Assembly (NCBI RefSeq): GCF_000367945.1
Contig: NZ_KB849179.1
Location: forward strand, 372,001 to 436,000
DNA from: Acinetobacter proteolyticus
Lineage (GTDB): Bacteria; Pseudomonadota; Gammaproteobacteria; Pseudomonadales; Moraxellaceae
Direction of reading: 5' to 3'
Length of the DNA stretch: 64,000 bases
Made by a program: the position numbers and the translations under genes. The notes under the pieces were generated by a model that saw only the letters and a list, made by a program, of their open reading frames with translations, did no database searches and was not told the origin of the DNA. Below are positions 26,746-35,883 of the stretch, in pieces (within the stretch, counting starts at the first letter, position 1; every line of letters begins with the position of its first letter).

Positions 26746-28137
26746 ATGACTGATCAGTACCAAGCATTTACACAATCACCTTTAGGTAAGTTTGTCGTAA
26801 AAAATTTAGGTTTACCATCACCAGTTGCGCTAGATCGTTTTGAAAGTGCTCAACCAGTTGTAAATGGTGCAGTATTGCTTGGCGCAGCACCATCAAGCAC
26901 GATTTCTGCTGCGATTGCTCAAGTTTTGAGTAATATTCATGCAGATAGCTATGTTGGTAATAATGTTGAATTACAACAAACTGCGGCAAAAGTAGGTTTA
27001 AATCTTCGTCCTCTTAATGCAGATGATAAAGAATCTAAGTTTAAAGCGGTTGTATTTGATGCTTCTGGTATCCAAGATTCAGAACAATTAAAAGCGTTAT
27101 ACGACTTCTTCAATCCAATCGCACGTCAAATCTCAAGTTCAGGTCGTGTGATCGTGATTGGTACCACACCAGAAACTGCGAAAACAGTAAAACAAGCGAT
27201 TGCACAACGTGCGCTTGAAGGTTTTATCAAGTCTGTTGGTAAAGAATTCAAAAAGGGGATTACTGCACAAGTGGTTTATGTTGATCAGGGTGCGGAAGCA
27301 AACCTTGAATCAACTTTACGTTTCTTGATTTCACCACGTTCTGCTTATGTTTCTGGTCAAGTGGTTCGTGTGTCTAAAGCAGATGTGGTTGATTTAGATT
27401 GGGCGAAGCCACTTGCGGGTAAAACAGCATTGGTGACTGGTGCGAGTCGTGGTATTGGTGAAGCGATTGCGCATGTATTGGCTCGTGATGGTGCGCATGT
27501 TATTTGCTTAGATGTTCCACAACAACAAGCTGATTTAGAGCGTGTTGCTGGTTCAATTGGTGGTTCAGTCTTGGCAATTGACATTACTGCTGCCGATGCA
27601 GGTGAGAAAATCAAAACTGCTGCTGCAAAACAAGGTGGTTTAGACGTTATTGTTCATAATGCAGGGATTACCCGTGACAAAACTCTGGCAAATATGAAGC
27701 CTGAGCTTTGGGATCTCGTGATCAACATTAACTTATCTGCAATTGAGCGTGTTAACGATTACTTACTATCTCATGATGGTTTAAATGCCAATGGCCGTAT
27801 CGTTTGTGTATCATCAATCAGTGGTATCGCAGGTAACCTTGGCCAAACCAACTATGCTGTGTCAAAAGCAGGTGTAATAGGTTTGGTTAAATTTACTGCG
27901 CCGACATTGAAAAATGGTATTACCATCAATGCGGTTGCACCTGGTTTTATCGAAACACAAATGACTGCTGCGATTCCATTCGCGATTCGTGAAGCAGGTC
28001 GTCGTATGAACTCGATGAACCAAGGTGGTTTGCCTGTAGATGTGGCTGAAGCAATTGCTTGGTATGCATCAACAGGTTCAACAGGTGTGACAGGTAACGT
28101 TGTTCGTGTCTGCGGTCAAAGCTTGTTAGGTGCCTAA
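26746..28137 (+). CDS. High-molecular-weight 3-oxoacyl-ACP/CoA reductase (FabG4 type)
   Basis: NAD(P)-dependent reductase of 463 residues, about twice the usual FabG length. The N-terminal ~215 residues are a degenerate Rossmann-like domain (VLLGAAPSSTISAAIAQVL); the C-terminal half (about 220-463) is a complete short-chain dehydrogenase with TGASRGIGEAIA, NAG in VIVHNAGITRDK, Ser in SSISGIAG and YAVSK. This is the layout of FabG4-type enzymes. With the downstream MaoC-type dehydratase and the divergent thiolase it forms a 3-ketoacyl/hydroxyacyl interconversion set. A terminator-like hairpin follows. Confidence 0.88.
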   Translation: MTDQYQAFTQSPLGKFVVKNLGLPSPVALDRFESAQPVVNGAVLLGAAPSSTISAAIAQVLSNIHADSYVGNNVELQQTAAKVGLNLRPLNADDKESKFKAVVFDASGIQDSEQLKALYDFFNPIARQISSSGRVIVIGTTPETAKTVKQAIAQRALEGFIKSVGKEFKKGITAQVVYVDQGAEANLESTLRFLISPRSAYVSGQVVRVSKADVVDLDWAKPLAGKTALVTGASRGIGEAIAHVLARDGAHVICLDVPQQQADLERVAGSIGGSVLAIDITAADAGEKIKTAAAKQGGLDVIVHNAGITRDKTLANMKPELWDLVININLSAIERVNDYLLSHDGLNANGRIVCVSSISGIAGNLGQTNYAVSKAGVIGLVKFTAPTLKNGITINAVAPGFIETQMTAAIPFAIREAGRRMNSMNQGGLPVDVAEAIAWYASTGSTGVTGNVVRVCGQSLLGA

Positions 28138-28151
28138 GCATTAGGGTTTTG

Positions 28152-28180
28152 AAGAGGGGTGCTTGTGCATCCCTTTTTTA
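28152..28180 (+). terminator. Terminator between the FabG-type and MaoC-type genes
   Basis: Stem GGGGTGC/GCATCCC (28156-28162 with 28167-28173, one G-U pair) with a TTGT loop and a run of T. It probably lowers expression of the downstream gene relative to the reductase. Confidence 0.7.
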
Positions 28181-28202
28181 TAAAAATATTGAAAGGTTTA
28201 TT

Positions 28203-29057
28203 ATGAATACACGTCATTTTAGTCAGTTGCCAAAACCTTATTTAGCTTATCCAAAAGTCATTCAAGGTCTTATTTTCAAAAAACCAAAGGGTGAAAAGGT
28301 TCTGCCACAAGTTGAATATGTGGTAGATACACTGAAAATCGATGCCAAACATTTAGAAAGCTATAACGAGATTTGTGGTTTTAAAAATGATGGTTTCGTG
28401 CCAGCAATCTATTTGGCGGTTTTATCGCAAAGTTTGCAAATGCACATGATGACCAGTGAGGCATTTCCATTCCCGATCTTGGGTTTGGTGCATATTCGTA
28501 ATCAGATTAAGCAAACTCGCAAAATTGCTGTGAATGAGCAAATCACTTTGTCGTGCAAGTTTGGTGAGCTAAAACCGCATGATAAAGGTTTACAGTTTGA
28601 TTTCATCACCACTGCAAAAGTCGGTGGTGAAGTGGTGATGGAAAGTTTAACCACTTATTTATCACGCCAAAAAACTGAGAAAAAAGCGACTGAAAAAGCC
28701 AAAGAATCTCAAGAGCCTGCTTATCAACCACAGGCAGAATGGAATATTTCTGAAAATACCGGTCGCCGTTATGCCGTGATTTCGGGTGACTTTAACTTGA
28801 TTCATATCCATGCTGTGACTGCAAAAGCGTTTGGCTTTAAACAGGCGATTGCACATGGGATGTGGAGCAAAGCTAAAGCTTTGGCAAGTATCGAATTACC
28901 TGCGGCTTATGAAGCAGATGTATGGTTTAAACTGCCGATGTTTTTACCATCTACGGTCGAGTTTTTAACTGCAGCTGAGTCAAAACAAACAGATTTCTTA
29001 ATTCGTAATGTGAAATCTAAAAAGCCACATGTTGCAGGTACCGTGAAAGCACTTTAA
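28203..29057 (+). CDS. MaoC-like acyl dehydratase
   Basis: Hot-dog-fold enoyl hydratase/dehydratase of 284 residues, acting on acyl-CoA or acyl-ACP. The C-terminal half has the R-specific hydratase motif: YAVISGDFNLIHIHAVTAKAFGFKQAIAHGMW with the catalytic Asp and His. The N-terminal half is a second, diverged hot-dog domain. I use the ATG at 28203 (AAAGG upstream); an in-frame TTG at 28149 would overlap the preceding hairpin. It follows the FabG-type reductase and would catalyse the next step in the same substrate series. Confidence 0.85.
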   Translation: MNTRHFSQLPKPYLAYPKVIQGLIFKKPKGEKVLPQVEYVVDTLKIDAKHLESYNEICGFKNDGFVPAIYLAVLSQSLQMHMMTSEAFPFPILGLVHIRNQIKQTRKIAVNEQITLSCKFGELKPHDKGLQFDFITTAKVGGEVVMESLTTYLSRQKTEKKATEKAKESQEPAYQPQAEWNISENTGRRYAVISGDFNLIHIHAVTAKAFGFKQAIAHGMWSKAKALASIELPAAYEADVWFKLPMFLPSTVEFLTAAESKQTDFLIRNVKSKKPHVAGTVKAL

Positions 29058-29080
29058 TCACGATCATGTCGTGTAAATCA

Positions 29081-29102
29081 TCCCTGTTGTTCGCAACAGG
29101 GA
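29081..29102 (+). terminator. Strong hairpin between the MaoC-like and serine hydrolase genes
   Basis: A 9-bp stem, TCCCTGTTG (29081-29089) with CAACAGGGA (29094-29102), and a TTCG loop. No T run follows, so it may be an RNA stability element or a partial stop. Confidence 0.5.
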
Positions 29103-29139
29103 GATTATAAAAAACATAAATATCATAAGGAATTGAGCT

Positions 29140-30393
29140 TTGATTAAAGAACTTTTATTTGCTGATACACATCATTATCACGGCAGTGTTGATGAACGCT
29201 TTATTGATTTGGCGAGCCAATTTAGCCGTCTGCAAGATGCACGAACCCAGCAAGGTGGTGCAGCATTGGTGGTGTATTTCCAAGGTCAAAAAGTTGTTGA
29301 TATTTATACGGGTAAAAAATCTCAAGAAGAAGATTGGCAATCCAATACTTTAGCCATGTGCTATTCAACAGGGAAAGGCATTCTGGCAACACTTGCACAT
29401 ATTTTGGTGAGTGAAGGTGTGCTGGATTATGAGCAACCGATTGCACATTATTGGCCTGAGTTCGCTCAGAATGGCAAAGCCAATATTACTTTACGTCATG
29501 TTTTGTCACATCAAAGTGGCTTATTCGATATTCGAAATACCATTGAAACAGCTACAGAAATGCTGGACTGGCCGCATATGCTGGATGTTATGGCAGCAGC
29601 GACACCACGTTTTGCAGCAGGGCAAAGCTATGCCTATCAGCCTTTGACCTATGGGTGGATTTTGGGTGGTGTGCTTGAGAAAGCCGCCAAACAACCTCTG
29701 AGTTGGCTGATGCAACGTTATCTGGTACAACCGCTTGAACTGGATGGCGCATATTTTGGGACACCAACATCGGAATTAAATCGTGTTGCGCGTTTGTTGG
29801 AACAGCCGAAAACCACTGCTCAAGCTAAACCGCAAAGCAAGAAAAACAGTCAGCCCCGTAAAACATCTTTATCAGAACGAGTGTTAGAGCTTTCTGGACA
29901 AAGTCCACAAGACTTTCAGGATGCCATGATTCCAAAAGGCATGCGTCATTTTAGCTTTTATAGTGATGAAGGTTTGCAAGCTGTTATTCCTGCGGCTAAT
30001 GGAGTATTTACTGCTGATAGTTTGGCAAAAGTCTATGCAATGCTCGCCAATCAAGGGCAATGGCAGGGGCAGCAGCTGATTCACCCAGAAGTATTTAAGC
30101 AACTCAGTACGGTACAAAGTAAAGCGCGTGATCGAGTAATGCCGATTCCAATGCATTGGCGTTTGGGATACCACCGTATTTTAACGATGGGCAAACGTGC
30201 GCCACATGGCTTTGGACACGTGGGTTTTAATGGTTCAGGTGCTTGGTGTGATTTTGATCGTGAACTTAGTTTTGCTTATACCCATAATTTTAATGTGACC
30301 TCGGCAACAGGGGATTATCGTCTATGGGGTTTGAGTCAAGAAACCTTACGCTGTGCAGATGAAATACGAACAGGGCGAAAAGGCTGGTTCTAA
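29140..30393 (+). CDS. Serine hydrolase (beta-lactamase/esterase EstB-like)
   Basis: Class C beta-lactamase-fold hydrolase of 417 residues, probably an esterase. The SxxK nucleophile motif is S76-T-G-K79 in MCYSTGKGILATL; the Tyr motif is in QSYAYQPLTYGW; the third motif is replaced by GHVGFNGSG near the C-terminus. There is no signal peptide, so it acts in the cytoplasm, unlike AmpC. A Gln/Lys-rich insertion (about 228-245) is unusual. The start is a TTG at 29140 with AAGGA about 9 bases upstream. Its stop overlaps the end of the convergent GNAT gene by 4 bases. Confidence 0.8.
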   Translation: MIKELLFADTHHYHGSVDERFIDLASQFSRLQDARTQQGGAALVVYFQGQKVVDIYTGKKSQEEDWQSNTLAMCYSTGKGILATLAHILVSEGVLDYEQPIAHYWPEFAQNGKANITLRHVLSHQSGLFDIRNTIETATEMLDWPHMLDVMAAATPRFAAGQSYAYQPLTYGWILGGVLEKAAKQPLSWLMQRYLVQPLELDGAYFGTPTSELNRVARLLEQPKTTAQAKPQSKKNSQPRKTSLSERVLELSGQSPQDFQDAMIPKGMRHFSFYSDEGLQAVIPAANGVFTADSLAKVYAMLANQGQWQGQQLIHPEVFKQLSTVQSKARDRVMPIPMHWRLGYHRILTMGKRAPHGFGHVGFNGSGAWCDFDRELSFAYTHNFNVTSATGDYRLWGLSQETLRCADEIRTGRKGWF

Positions 30394-30908
30394 TTGGACT
30401 GTGCTTGATAAGGGGGAATATGGTAAATCAACGCTTCATACTTCTTTTCAGTTTTATGCGCAGCCACTGTTCCACCTAGAAATTCAGCTAGTTTACGACT
30501 TGGCTGATTTTCCACTGCAACAGGATATAAGAAATATTGGGCTGCGAGATGAGTAGAGGCCCAACGGAATACTTCTAAAATCGCTTCTTTGGCAAATCCT
30601 TGATTGTGGCAATCTTCCCGAATCCATAGTCCCAGTTCGGGTGTTGCGGTCTGCATTCGATGCACACCGATGAGACCAATGAACGCCTGATCTTGTTTAA
30701 GACGTAACACAAAATGGCGATCGGTATGGTCTGTTTCGGCGATCAGCCATTGTTGCCCAATTTTTTCTTGGGCTGCGAAATTTTGAGCAGGTTCCCAAGC
30801 CATATAACGGGTTAATGTTGTTGTGACACACGGGTAAATATCTGCAAGGTCATCCATTTGAAATACAAATAAATCGAGTCTTGCTGTCTGTAATAATGCT
30901 CGTTTCAT
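30390..30908 (-). CDS. GNAT family N-acetyltransferase (RimJ/RimL-like)
   Basis: Acetyl-CoA-dependent transferase of 172 residues. The RimJ/RimL-type pattern is visible: TARLDLFVF at the start, FIGLIGVHRM (strand beta4), LGLWIREDCHNQGFAKEAILEVFRWA with a degenerate acetyl-CoA loop, and NQPSRKLAEFLGG. The substrate is unknown. It starts 7 bases after the TetR gene, so it is likely under that regulator's promoter. The two genes lie divergent to the efflux pump. Confidence 0.8.
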   Translation of the reverse strand: MKRALLQTARLDLFVFQMDDLADIYPCVTTTLTRYMAWEPAQNFAAQEKIGQQWLIAETDHTDRHFVLRLKQDQAFIGLIGVHRMQTATPELGLWIREDCHNQGFAKEAILEVFRWASTHLAAQYFLYPVAVENQPSRKLAEFLGGTVAAHKTEKKYEALIYHIPPYQAQSN

Positions 30909-30915
30909 TGTTTAC

Positions 30916-31506
30916 TCATTTTGATTTTTGAAATAGTTCTGCTTGAATAATTGCTTCAGTATGACGTTTAAAATCAACTTCATCTAGACCAACTAAACCT
31001 AACTTATAAATCCCTTCCAATCCACAGACAAAAGCAATCAAACGCCATGCAATATCGTGACTATCGGTGTCGAAATGAAATTCACCTTGGGTTTGACCTT
31101 CATCAATCATTTGTACAATTGAACGATGCCAGTCTTGCATGGCAATGTTGTAGGCTCGTTTGATTTCCTGATCTTGATTAATTAAAACTTCAGCCTCATT
31201 CCATAATCGTAAATAGGGTTGAATTTGTTCGATGTTTTCACAGCCAAGGAGTAGGGAAAGACGTTGTTGATAATTGACCGTCGTCACCTGATTTTCAATT
31301 TCGTCCAATTGCTGCATTAATTTAACAAATGCTTCTGCCTTAAGCTGTGAGCTGGATGCAAAGTGATGATGCACTTGACCAGTCGACGTTTGAGCTTCGC
31401 TGGCGATACGACGAACCGTCATGGCGGAAAAACCTTCGTTTAATGCGACCTGCATCGCAGCTTGCAAAATCATTTCACGACGTTGTTCACGGTTTAAATA
31501 AGCCAT
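30916..31506 (-). CDS. amvR: TetR-family repressor, AmvR-like
   Basis: DNA-binding repressor of 196 residues from the ATG at 31506; an in-frame ATG at 31563 would add 19 residues that do not fit TetR. The helix-turn-helix is at about 25-50 (MTVRRIASEAQTSTGQVHHHF), the rest is the helical ligand-binding and dimer domain. It is divergent to an SmvA-type MFS pump, the arrangement known for AmvR-AmvA in Acinetobacter baumannii, where the repressor controls the pump. Two mirrored 16-bp operators lie between the genes. The gene symbol is inferred from layout and pump identity. Confidence 0.75.
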   Translation of the reverse strand: MAYLNREQRREMILQAAMQVALNEGFSAMTVRRIASEAQTSTGQVHHHFASSSQLKAEAFVKLMQQLDEIENQVTTVNYQQRLSLLLGCENIEQIQPYLRLWNEAEVLINQDQEIKRAYNIAMQDWHRSIVQMIDEGQTQGEFHFDTDSHDIAWRLIAFVCGLEGIYKLGLVGLDEVDFKRHTEAIIQAELFQKSK

Positions 31507-31566
31507 TCTTTGTCTAGTACCTATATTCACATACAAATTAGAAACAAACTCACTTAAATCCAAAAG

Positions 31567-31595
31567 TTGGACAGGTGTTCAATTTTGGTTATAAT
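31567..31595 (+). promoter_or_regulatory. amvA promoter
   Basis: TTGGAC (31567-31572), a 17-base spacer and TATAAT (31590-31595) form a strong sigma-70 promoter facing the pump. The -35 lies within operator site 1. Confidence 0.75.
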
Positions 31596-31620
31596 AACGC
31601 CAACTTGAACAATTGTCCAA
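31567..31620. promoter_or_regulatory. Two inverted 16-bp operators between the TetR gene and the efflux pump
   Basis: Site 1 is TTGGACAGGTGTTCAA (31567-31582) and site 2 is TTGAACAATTGTCCAA (31605-31620). Each is itself a near-palindrome, and site 2 read on the other strand matches site 1 at 14 of 16 positions. Centres are 38 bases apart. Site 1 covers the -35 of the pump promoter and site 2 the expected start point and leader, so occupancy of both should block transcription. Confidence 0.8.
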
Positions 31621-31633
31621 TTTAGAGGCATTT

Positions 31634-33124
31634 ATGTCACGCAAGTGGTTAATTCTTGCAATTGTTGTATTGATCTATATTCCTGTCGCGATTGATGCAA
31701 CTATTTTACACGTGGCGACACCTACCTTAAGCGAGTCGCTTTCTTCTTCAGCCAATGAGCTGTTATGGATTATTGATATTTATTCATTGGTTATGGCCGG
31801 GCTGATTTTACCGATGGGTGCCTTAGGGGATCGTATCGGTTATAAACGCCTCATGATTATTGGTGCGGTGTTATTTGGCCTTGCTTCACTTGCTGCTGCA
31901 TTTTCGCCAACGGCATTGGTATTGATTGCTTCACGTGCTTTATTGGCTGTGGGGGGGGCAATGATTTTACCTGCAACCTTATCGGCAGTGCGCAATACTT
32001 TTCTTGATGAAAAACAACGGAACTTTGCTTTAGGGATCTGGGCAACAGTCGGTGGTGGTGGTGCAGCTTTTGGTCCATTACTCGGTGGCTTTTTGCTTGA
32101 GCATTTCCATTGGGGCTCAGTGTTCCTGATTAATGTACCCATTATGATCGCTGTGGTGGTATTGGCTGCATTTTTGATTCCGAAGCAAACAGGCCAGCCA
32201 AAGCAAAATCTGAATTTGTTACAAGCCTTGGTCTTGGTGGTTGCCATCCTGAGTATGATTTATGCCGTGAAATCGGTGATGCATGGCTTTACTGTGTGGT
32301 CAGTTCTCATCTTTGCAGTCGGTTTTAGTTTATTGGTTGGCTTTATTCGTCAGCAGTTAACATCAAAATCACCAATGATTGATATCCAATTGTTTAAACA
32401 TCCTGTGATTGCAACAGGTGTGGTCATGGCGATTGTCTCGATGATGGCCTTGGTCGGATTCGAACTGTTGGTTTCGCAAGAGCTGCAATTTGTGTATCAG
32501 CTTTCACCATTGGCTGCAGGGGCATTTATTCTACCGTTTATGATTGCGATTAGTTTAGGTGGTCCAATTGCCAGTATGTTGGTGAACCGTTTTGGTCTAC
32601 GTTCTGTCGCATCGCTTGGTATGCTGGTGAGTGCGATGAGTTTGTGGGGCTTGGCCAATACCAATTTGATGCAAGCACAAATCCACGCATGGGCATGGAT
32701 GGTGTTATTAGGCTTGAGTGTGGAAATTGCATTGCTGTCTTCAACCTCAGCAATTATGTCCTCTGTTCCACCGAGCAAGGCCACTGCCGCAGGTGCGATT
32801 GAAGGGATGGCATACGAGTTAGGTGCAGGTTTGGGCATCGCATTTTTCGGTCTGATGTTGTCATGGTTCTATGCCAACTCGATTGTGATTCCAAGCGATG
32901 TACCGAATAACATGCTGCAGCAGGCGAGTAGTTCAATCGGAGAAGCGATTCAAGCGGCGAAACAATTACAGCCAACAATTGCTGAACATTTGATTCAATC
33001 TGCAAAACAGGCCTTTAGTCAATCGCATCGTTCCGTCCTGAACGTGGCTGCACTGCTGTTCTTGATTCTGTCGATTTTTATTTGGTTTGCATTGCCAAAA
33101 AGAGTCACTGTAGTCGAAGAGTAA
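31634..33124 (+). CDS. amvA: MFS efflux pump, AmvA/SmvA type (DHA2 family)
   Basis: Proton-driven drug exporter of the inner membrane with 496 residues and about 14 hydrophobic segments. The motif A loop GDRIGYKR follows TM2 (about 65-72), and the N-terminal VAIDATILHVATPTLS is typical of SmvA/QacA relatives. AmvA exports dyes, disinfectants, detergents and some antibiotics in A. baumannii; the substrates here are inferred. The ATG at 31634 has AGAGG 6 bases upstream; a TTG at 31613 in frame lies in the operator and is rejected. A terminator follows. Confidence 0.88.
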   Translation: MSRKWLILAIVVLIYIPVAIDATILHVATPTLSESLSSSANELLWIIDIYSLVMAGLILPMGALGDRIGYKRLMIIGAVLFGLASLAAAFSPTALVLIASRALLAVGGAMILPATLSAVRNTFLDEKQRNFALGIWATVGGGGAAFGPLLGGFLLEHFHWGSVFLINVPIMIAVVVLAAFLIPKQTGQPKQNLNLLQALVLVVAILSMIYAVKSVMHGFTVWSVLIFAVGFSLLVGFIRQQLTSKSPMIDIQLFKHPVIATGVVMAIVSMMALVGFELLVSQELQFVYQLSPLAAGAFILPFMIAISLGGPIASMLVNRFGLRSVASLGMLVSAMSLWGLANTNLMQAQIHAWAWMVLLGLSVEIALLSSTSAIMSSVPPSKATAAGAIEGMAYELGAGLGIAFFGLMLSWFYANSIVIPSDVPNNMLQQASSSIGEAIQAAKQLQPTIAEHLIQSAKQAFSQSHRSVLNVAALLFLILSIFIWFALPKRVTVVEE

Positions 33125-33130
33125 TCACTG

Positions 33131-33167
33131 ACCCTGATCTAAAATGAGTTTAGGTCAGGGTGTTTTT
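33131..33167 (+). terminator. Terminator after the efflux pump gene
   Basis: Stem ACCCTGATCTAAA (33131-33143) with TTTAGGTCAGGGT (33149-33161), one G-U pair, followed by GTTTTT. It overlaps the maf stop on the other strand. Confidence 0.8.
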
Positions 33168-33759
33168 AAGGCGCACTTATCCCAAATTGACGTAAGATCT
33201 TACACAATTGAATCATGGGTAAACCCATCAACGTAGTTTGATCATCACCCATCATTTTTTCAAATAAGCTAACCCCCAAGCTTTCACATTTAAAACTACC
33301 CGCACAATGCAAAGGTTGATCAATTTCGATGTAACGTTCAATCTCAGCCAGTGTCAGTTGACGGAATTTGACTTGGTAATGTTCGACCAATGTGTGTTCA
33401 AAACCTGATTGCAGATGTTGAACACTGAGTGCAGTACTAAAAAATACAGTTTGACCAGAATTGGTTTGTAATTGTTGAATGGCATTTTCAACACTCAGCG
33501 GCTTGCCAATAAAATCATAAGGTGCATGTTCGCGCCAAGCTACTTGATCTGAACCAATCACAATCGCATTTGGATGTTGTTCCGCAATGACACGGGCTTT
33601 TTCATAGGCCAGTCGTTTAGCCAGATCATCGGCATGTAATTCACCGTCGGCTGATTCATCAATATCAGGGGAAATACAGTGATAATCCAACCTTAAACGA
33701 TCCAGCAGATCTTTACGGGTTTGACTGCTGGATGCCAAAATCAGTTCATGTTGAGGCAT
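33166..33759 (-). CDS. maf: Maf-family nucleotide pyrophosphatase (YceF-like)
   Basis: House-cleaning pyrophosphatase of 197 residues that hydrolyses non-canonical nucleotides. Motifs: LILASSSQTRKDLLDRL near the N-terminus, SPDIDES, YEKARV, IGSDQVA, and CAGSFKCESLGVSLFE. The last one is close to the YceF group, which prefers 7-methyl-GTP. Its ATG shares a base with the stop of the upstream DUF2237 gene (TAATG), so the two are translationally coupled. Confidence 0.88.
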   Translation of the reverse strand: MPQHELILASSSQTRKDLLDRLRLDYHCISPDIDESADGELHADDLAKRLAYEKARVIAEQHPNAIVIGSDQVAWREHAPYDFIGKPLSVENAIQQLQTNSGQTVFFSTALSVQHLQSGFEHTLVEHYQVKFRQLTLAEIERYIEIDQPLHCAGSFKCESLGVSLFEKMMGDDQTTLMGLPMIQLCKILRQFGISAP

Positions 33760-34142
33760 TAGACTGCATATTCCACAAGGATATTTAACGGAACATAATG
33801 CAGAACGGCATTATGGCAAGCATTCAACTTAATCGGCGGTGCTTGTCCTGCTTGATAAGCTTCAACCCAACGCGTTACACAGATACACCAGAAGTCACCC
33901 GGTTTGAGACCAGGGAAGCCGACTTCAGGTAACGGTGTAATGAGGTCATTGCCAACTTTTTGCGAGAAATTTAAAAACTCTGAAGTCATTTGGGCACACA
34001 TCGTATGCTGACCTAAATCGGTGACCGCCGTGTGGCAAAAGCCATTACGAAAATACCCAGTGATTGGGTCATAACAACAACTGGCTAAAGGTTCGCCAAG
34101 CACGTTTAAACGATTAATTTTTGGATCTGGATGAATTGACAT
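33759..34142 (-). CDS. DUF2237 family protein
   Basis: Protein of 127 residues matching the DUF2237 family: NVLGEPLASCCYDPITGYFRNG, CHTAVTDLGQHTMCAQMTSEFL, and GDFWCICVTRWVEAYQAG, with six conserved cysteines and several His that could bind a metal. The function is not known. It is translationally coupled to maf downstream and lies divergent to pgk, with about 140 bases between. Confidence 0.85.
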   Translation of the reverse strand: MSIHPDPKINRLNVLGEPLASCCYDPITGYFRNGFCHTAVTDLGQHTMCAQMTSEFLNFSQKVGNDLITPLPEVGFPGLKPGDFWCICVTRWVEAYQAGQAPPIKLNACHNAVLHYVPLNILVEYAV

Positions 34143-34281
34143 AATAATAGAAAGATTTAATGACGCTGATTATCATAATCAAAACTGAAGCTTTCGGCAG
34201 CTTTTCTGCAAAAAAACTCACCTTTATTTCAGAGAATCATTTAAAATTACGCCGTTTTTAAAATCAACTAGAGAGCCATCC

Positions 34282-35469
34282 ATGAATTTTCAGCGCATGA
34301 CTGATCTTGATTTAGCAGGTAAACGAGTTCTTATTCGTGAAGACTTAAACGTTCCTGTAAAAAATGGGGAAATTACCAGTGATGCACGTTTACGTGCTGC
34401 ATTGCCAACCATTAAAGCGGCTTTAGAAAAAGGCGCGGCAGTGATGGTATTTTCTCATCTTGGTCGTCCTGTAGAAGGTGAGCCAAAACCAGAACAATCA
34501 CTTGCACCAGTTGCTGCTTATTTAAGCAAAGCATTGGGTCAAGAGGTAAAATTATTCACAGATTATTTAGATGGTGTTGAAGTCGCAGCGGGTCAAGTGG
34601 TATTACTTGAAAACGTTCGTTTCAATCACGGCGAAAAGAAAAATAACCAAGATCTTGCGAAGAAATACGCTGCGTTATGTGATGTATTCGTGATGGATGC
34701 ATTCGGTACAGCACACCGCGCAGAAGCATCAACTGAAGGTGCAGCACGTTTTGCACCAATCGCTGCTGCAGGTCCTTTATTGGCAGCTGAGTTAGATGCG
34801 CTTGGTCGTGCAATGCAAACACCAGAAAAACCAATGGTTGCGATTGTTGCAGGCTCTAAAGTATCAACTAAACTTGATGTGTTGACTTCATTGTCTACTA
34901 TCTGTGATCAATTGATTGTGGGTGGTGGTATTGCCAATACCTTCTTGGCTGCAGCTGGTTTCAATGTTGGTAAATCACTTTACGAAGCGGATTTAGTTGA
35001 AACTGCAAAACAAATTGCTGCAAAAGTCAGTGTTCCATTACCTACAGATGTTGTGGTTGCAGATGCAAGCCAAATCAACTTTGAAGATTTCCTTGGCTCA
35101 TTGGCAAGTGCACAAGCCGTAGTGAAAAATGTTGCTGATGTCACTGATACTGATATGATTTTGGATGTGGGTCCTGAAACGGCTAAAGCATTTGCGGACA
35201 TCTTAAAATCTTCTAAAACAATTCTTTGGAATGGTCCAGTGGGTGTTTTTGAAGTAGATCAATTCGGTGAAGGAACTAAAACACTTTCATTGGCGATTGC
35301 TGAATCTGCTGGTTTCTCGATTGCGGGTGGTGGTGACACATTGGCTGCGATTGATAAATACCAAGTTGCTGATCAAATTGGTTATATCTCAACAGGTGGC
35401 GGTGCATTCTTAGAGTTTGTTGAAGGCAAAACTTTGCCAGCTGTTGCCGTTTTACTTGAGCGTGCCTAA
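34282..35469 (+). CDS. pgk: Phosphoglycerate kinase
   Basis: Glycolysis/gluconeogenesis enzyme that transfers phosphate between 1,3-bisphosphoglycerate and ADP. The 395 residues match the bacterial length. The start [15 protein letters not shown], the hinge region [16 protein letters not shown], and the nucleotide site [12 protein letters not shown] are visible. It is monocistronic here, ended by a terminator at 35507. Acinetobacter lacks a full Embden-Meyerhof pathway, so the enzyme probably serves the lower Entner-Doudoroff route and gluconeogenesis. Confidence 0.97.
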   Translation: MNFQRMTDLDLAGKRVLIREDLNVPVKNGEITSDARLRAALPTIKAALEKGAAVMVFSHLGRPVEGEPKPEQSLAPVAAYLSKALGQEVKLFTDYLDGVEVAAGQVVLLENVRFNHGEKKNNQDLAKKYAALCDVFVMDAFGTAHRAEASTEGAARFAPIAAAGPLLAAELDALGRAMQTPEKPMVAIVAGSKVSTKLDVLTSLSTICDQLIVGGGIANTFLAAAGFNVGKSLYEADLVETAKQIAAKVSVPLPTDVVVADASQINFEDFLGSLASAQAVVKNVADVTDTDMILDVGPETAKAFADILKSSKTILWNGPVGVFEVDQFGEGTKTLSLAIAESAGFSIAGGGDTLAAIDKYQVADQIGYISTGGGAFLEFVEGKTLPAVAVLLERA

Positions 35470-35506
35470 TCAGGTTTCAATTTATTGATTAATCAGAAGA
35501 TACTTC

Positions 35507-35536
35507 AAAAAGAGTCGATGTCAATCGGCTCTTTTT
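35507..35536 (+). terminator. Terminator after pgk
   Basis: Stem AAAAAGAGTCGAT (35507-35519) with ATCGGCTCTTTTT (35524-35536), one G-U pair, and a GTCA loop. Confidence 0.85.
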
Positions 35537-35623
35537 ACTTTTGTACAACGTTGTCGTCATCAAAATGTCATATATCTGAAATATGCTTGTCACAACTTAA
35601 CCAAGTAACTGTGGAAAGCCGTG

Positions 35624-35869
35624 ATGAAATTTAAATTAACCCTTGCTGCTCTAATTATTGCTCCAATCATGCTGACTGCGTGTGCAAAGAAAGAAGAAGC
35701 GAAAAATACTGAACAGCAAGATCAAGCAGCTTCTGCTGTAACAACACAGACGACCCCAGAGCAACAAGCTGCAATTGATGCGATTGATAAACCGAATTTA
35801 GATGAAAATAATACTGATGTTGCTGAACAAGGTGCAGCATCTGAAGTCGCTGCGAGCGAAGCGCACTAA
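35624..35869 (+). CDS. Small lipoprotein, acidic and Gln/Ala-rich
   Basis: Protein of 81 residues with a lipoprotein signal (lipobox LTAC, Cys at about 20) followed by AKKEEAKN and a low-complexity Gln, Ala, Thr and Glu region. No domain is recognised. I use the ATG at 35624 (GGAAAG upstream), directly after an in-frame GTG at 35621. A terminator follows. Likely an abundant or structural outer-membrane-associated peptide; this is a guess. Confidence 0.65.
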   Translation: MKFKLTLAALIIAPIMLTACAKKEEAKNTEQQDQAASAVTTQTTPEQQAAIDAIDKPNLDENNTDVAEQGAASEVAASEAH

Positions 35870-35883
35870 GTGATTTAGAAAAT

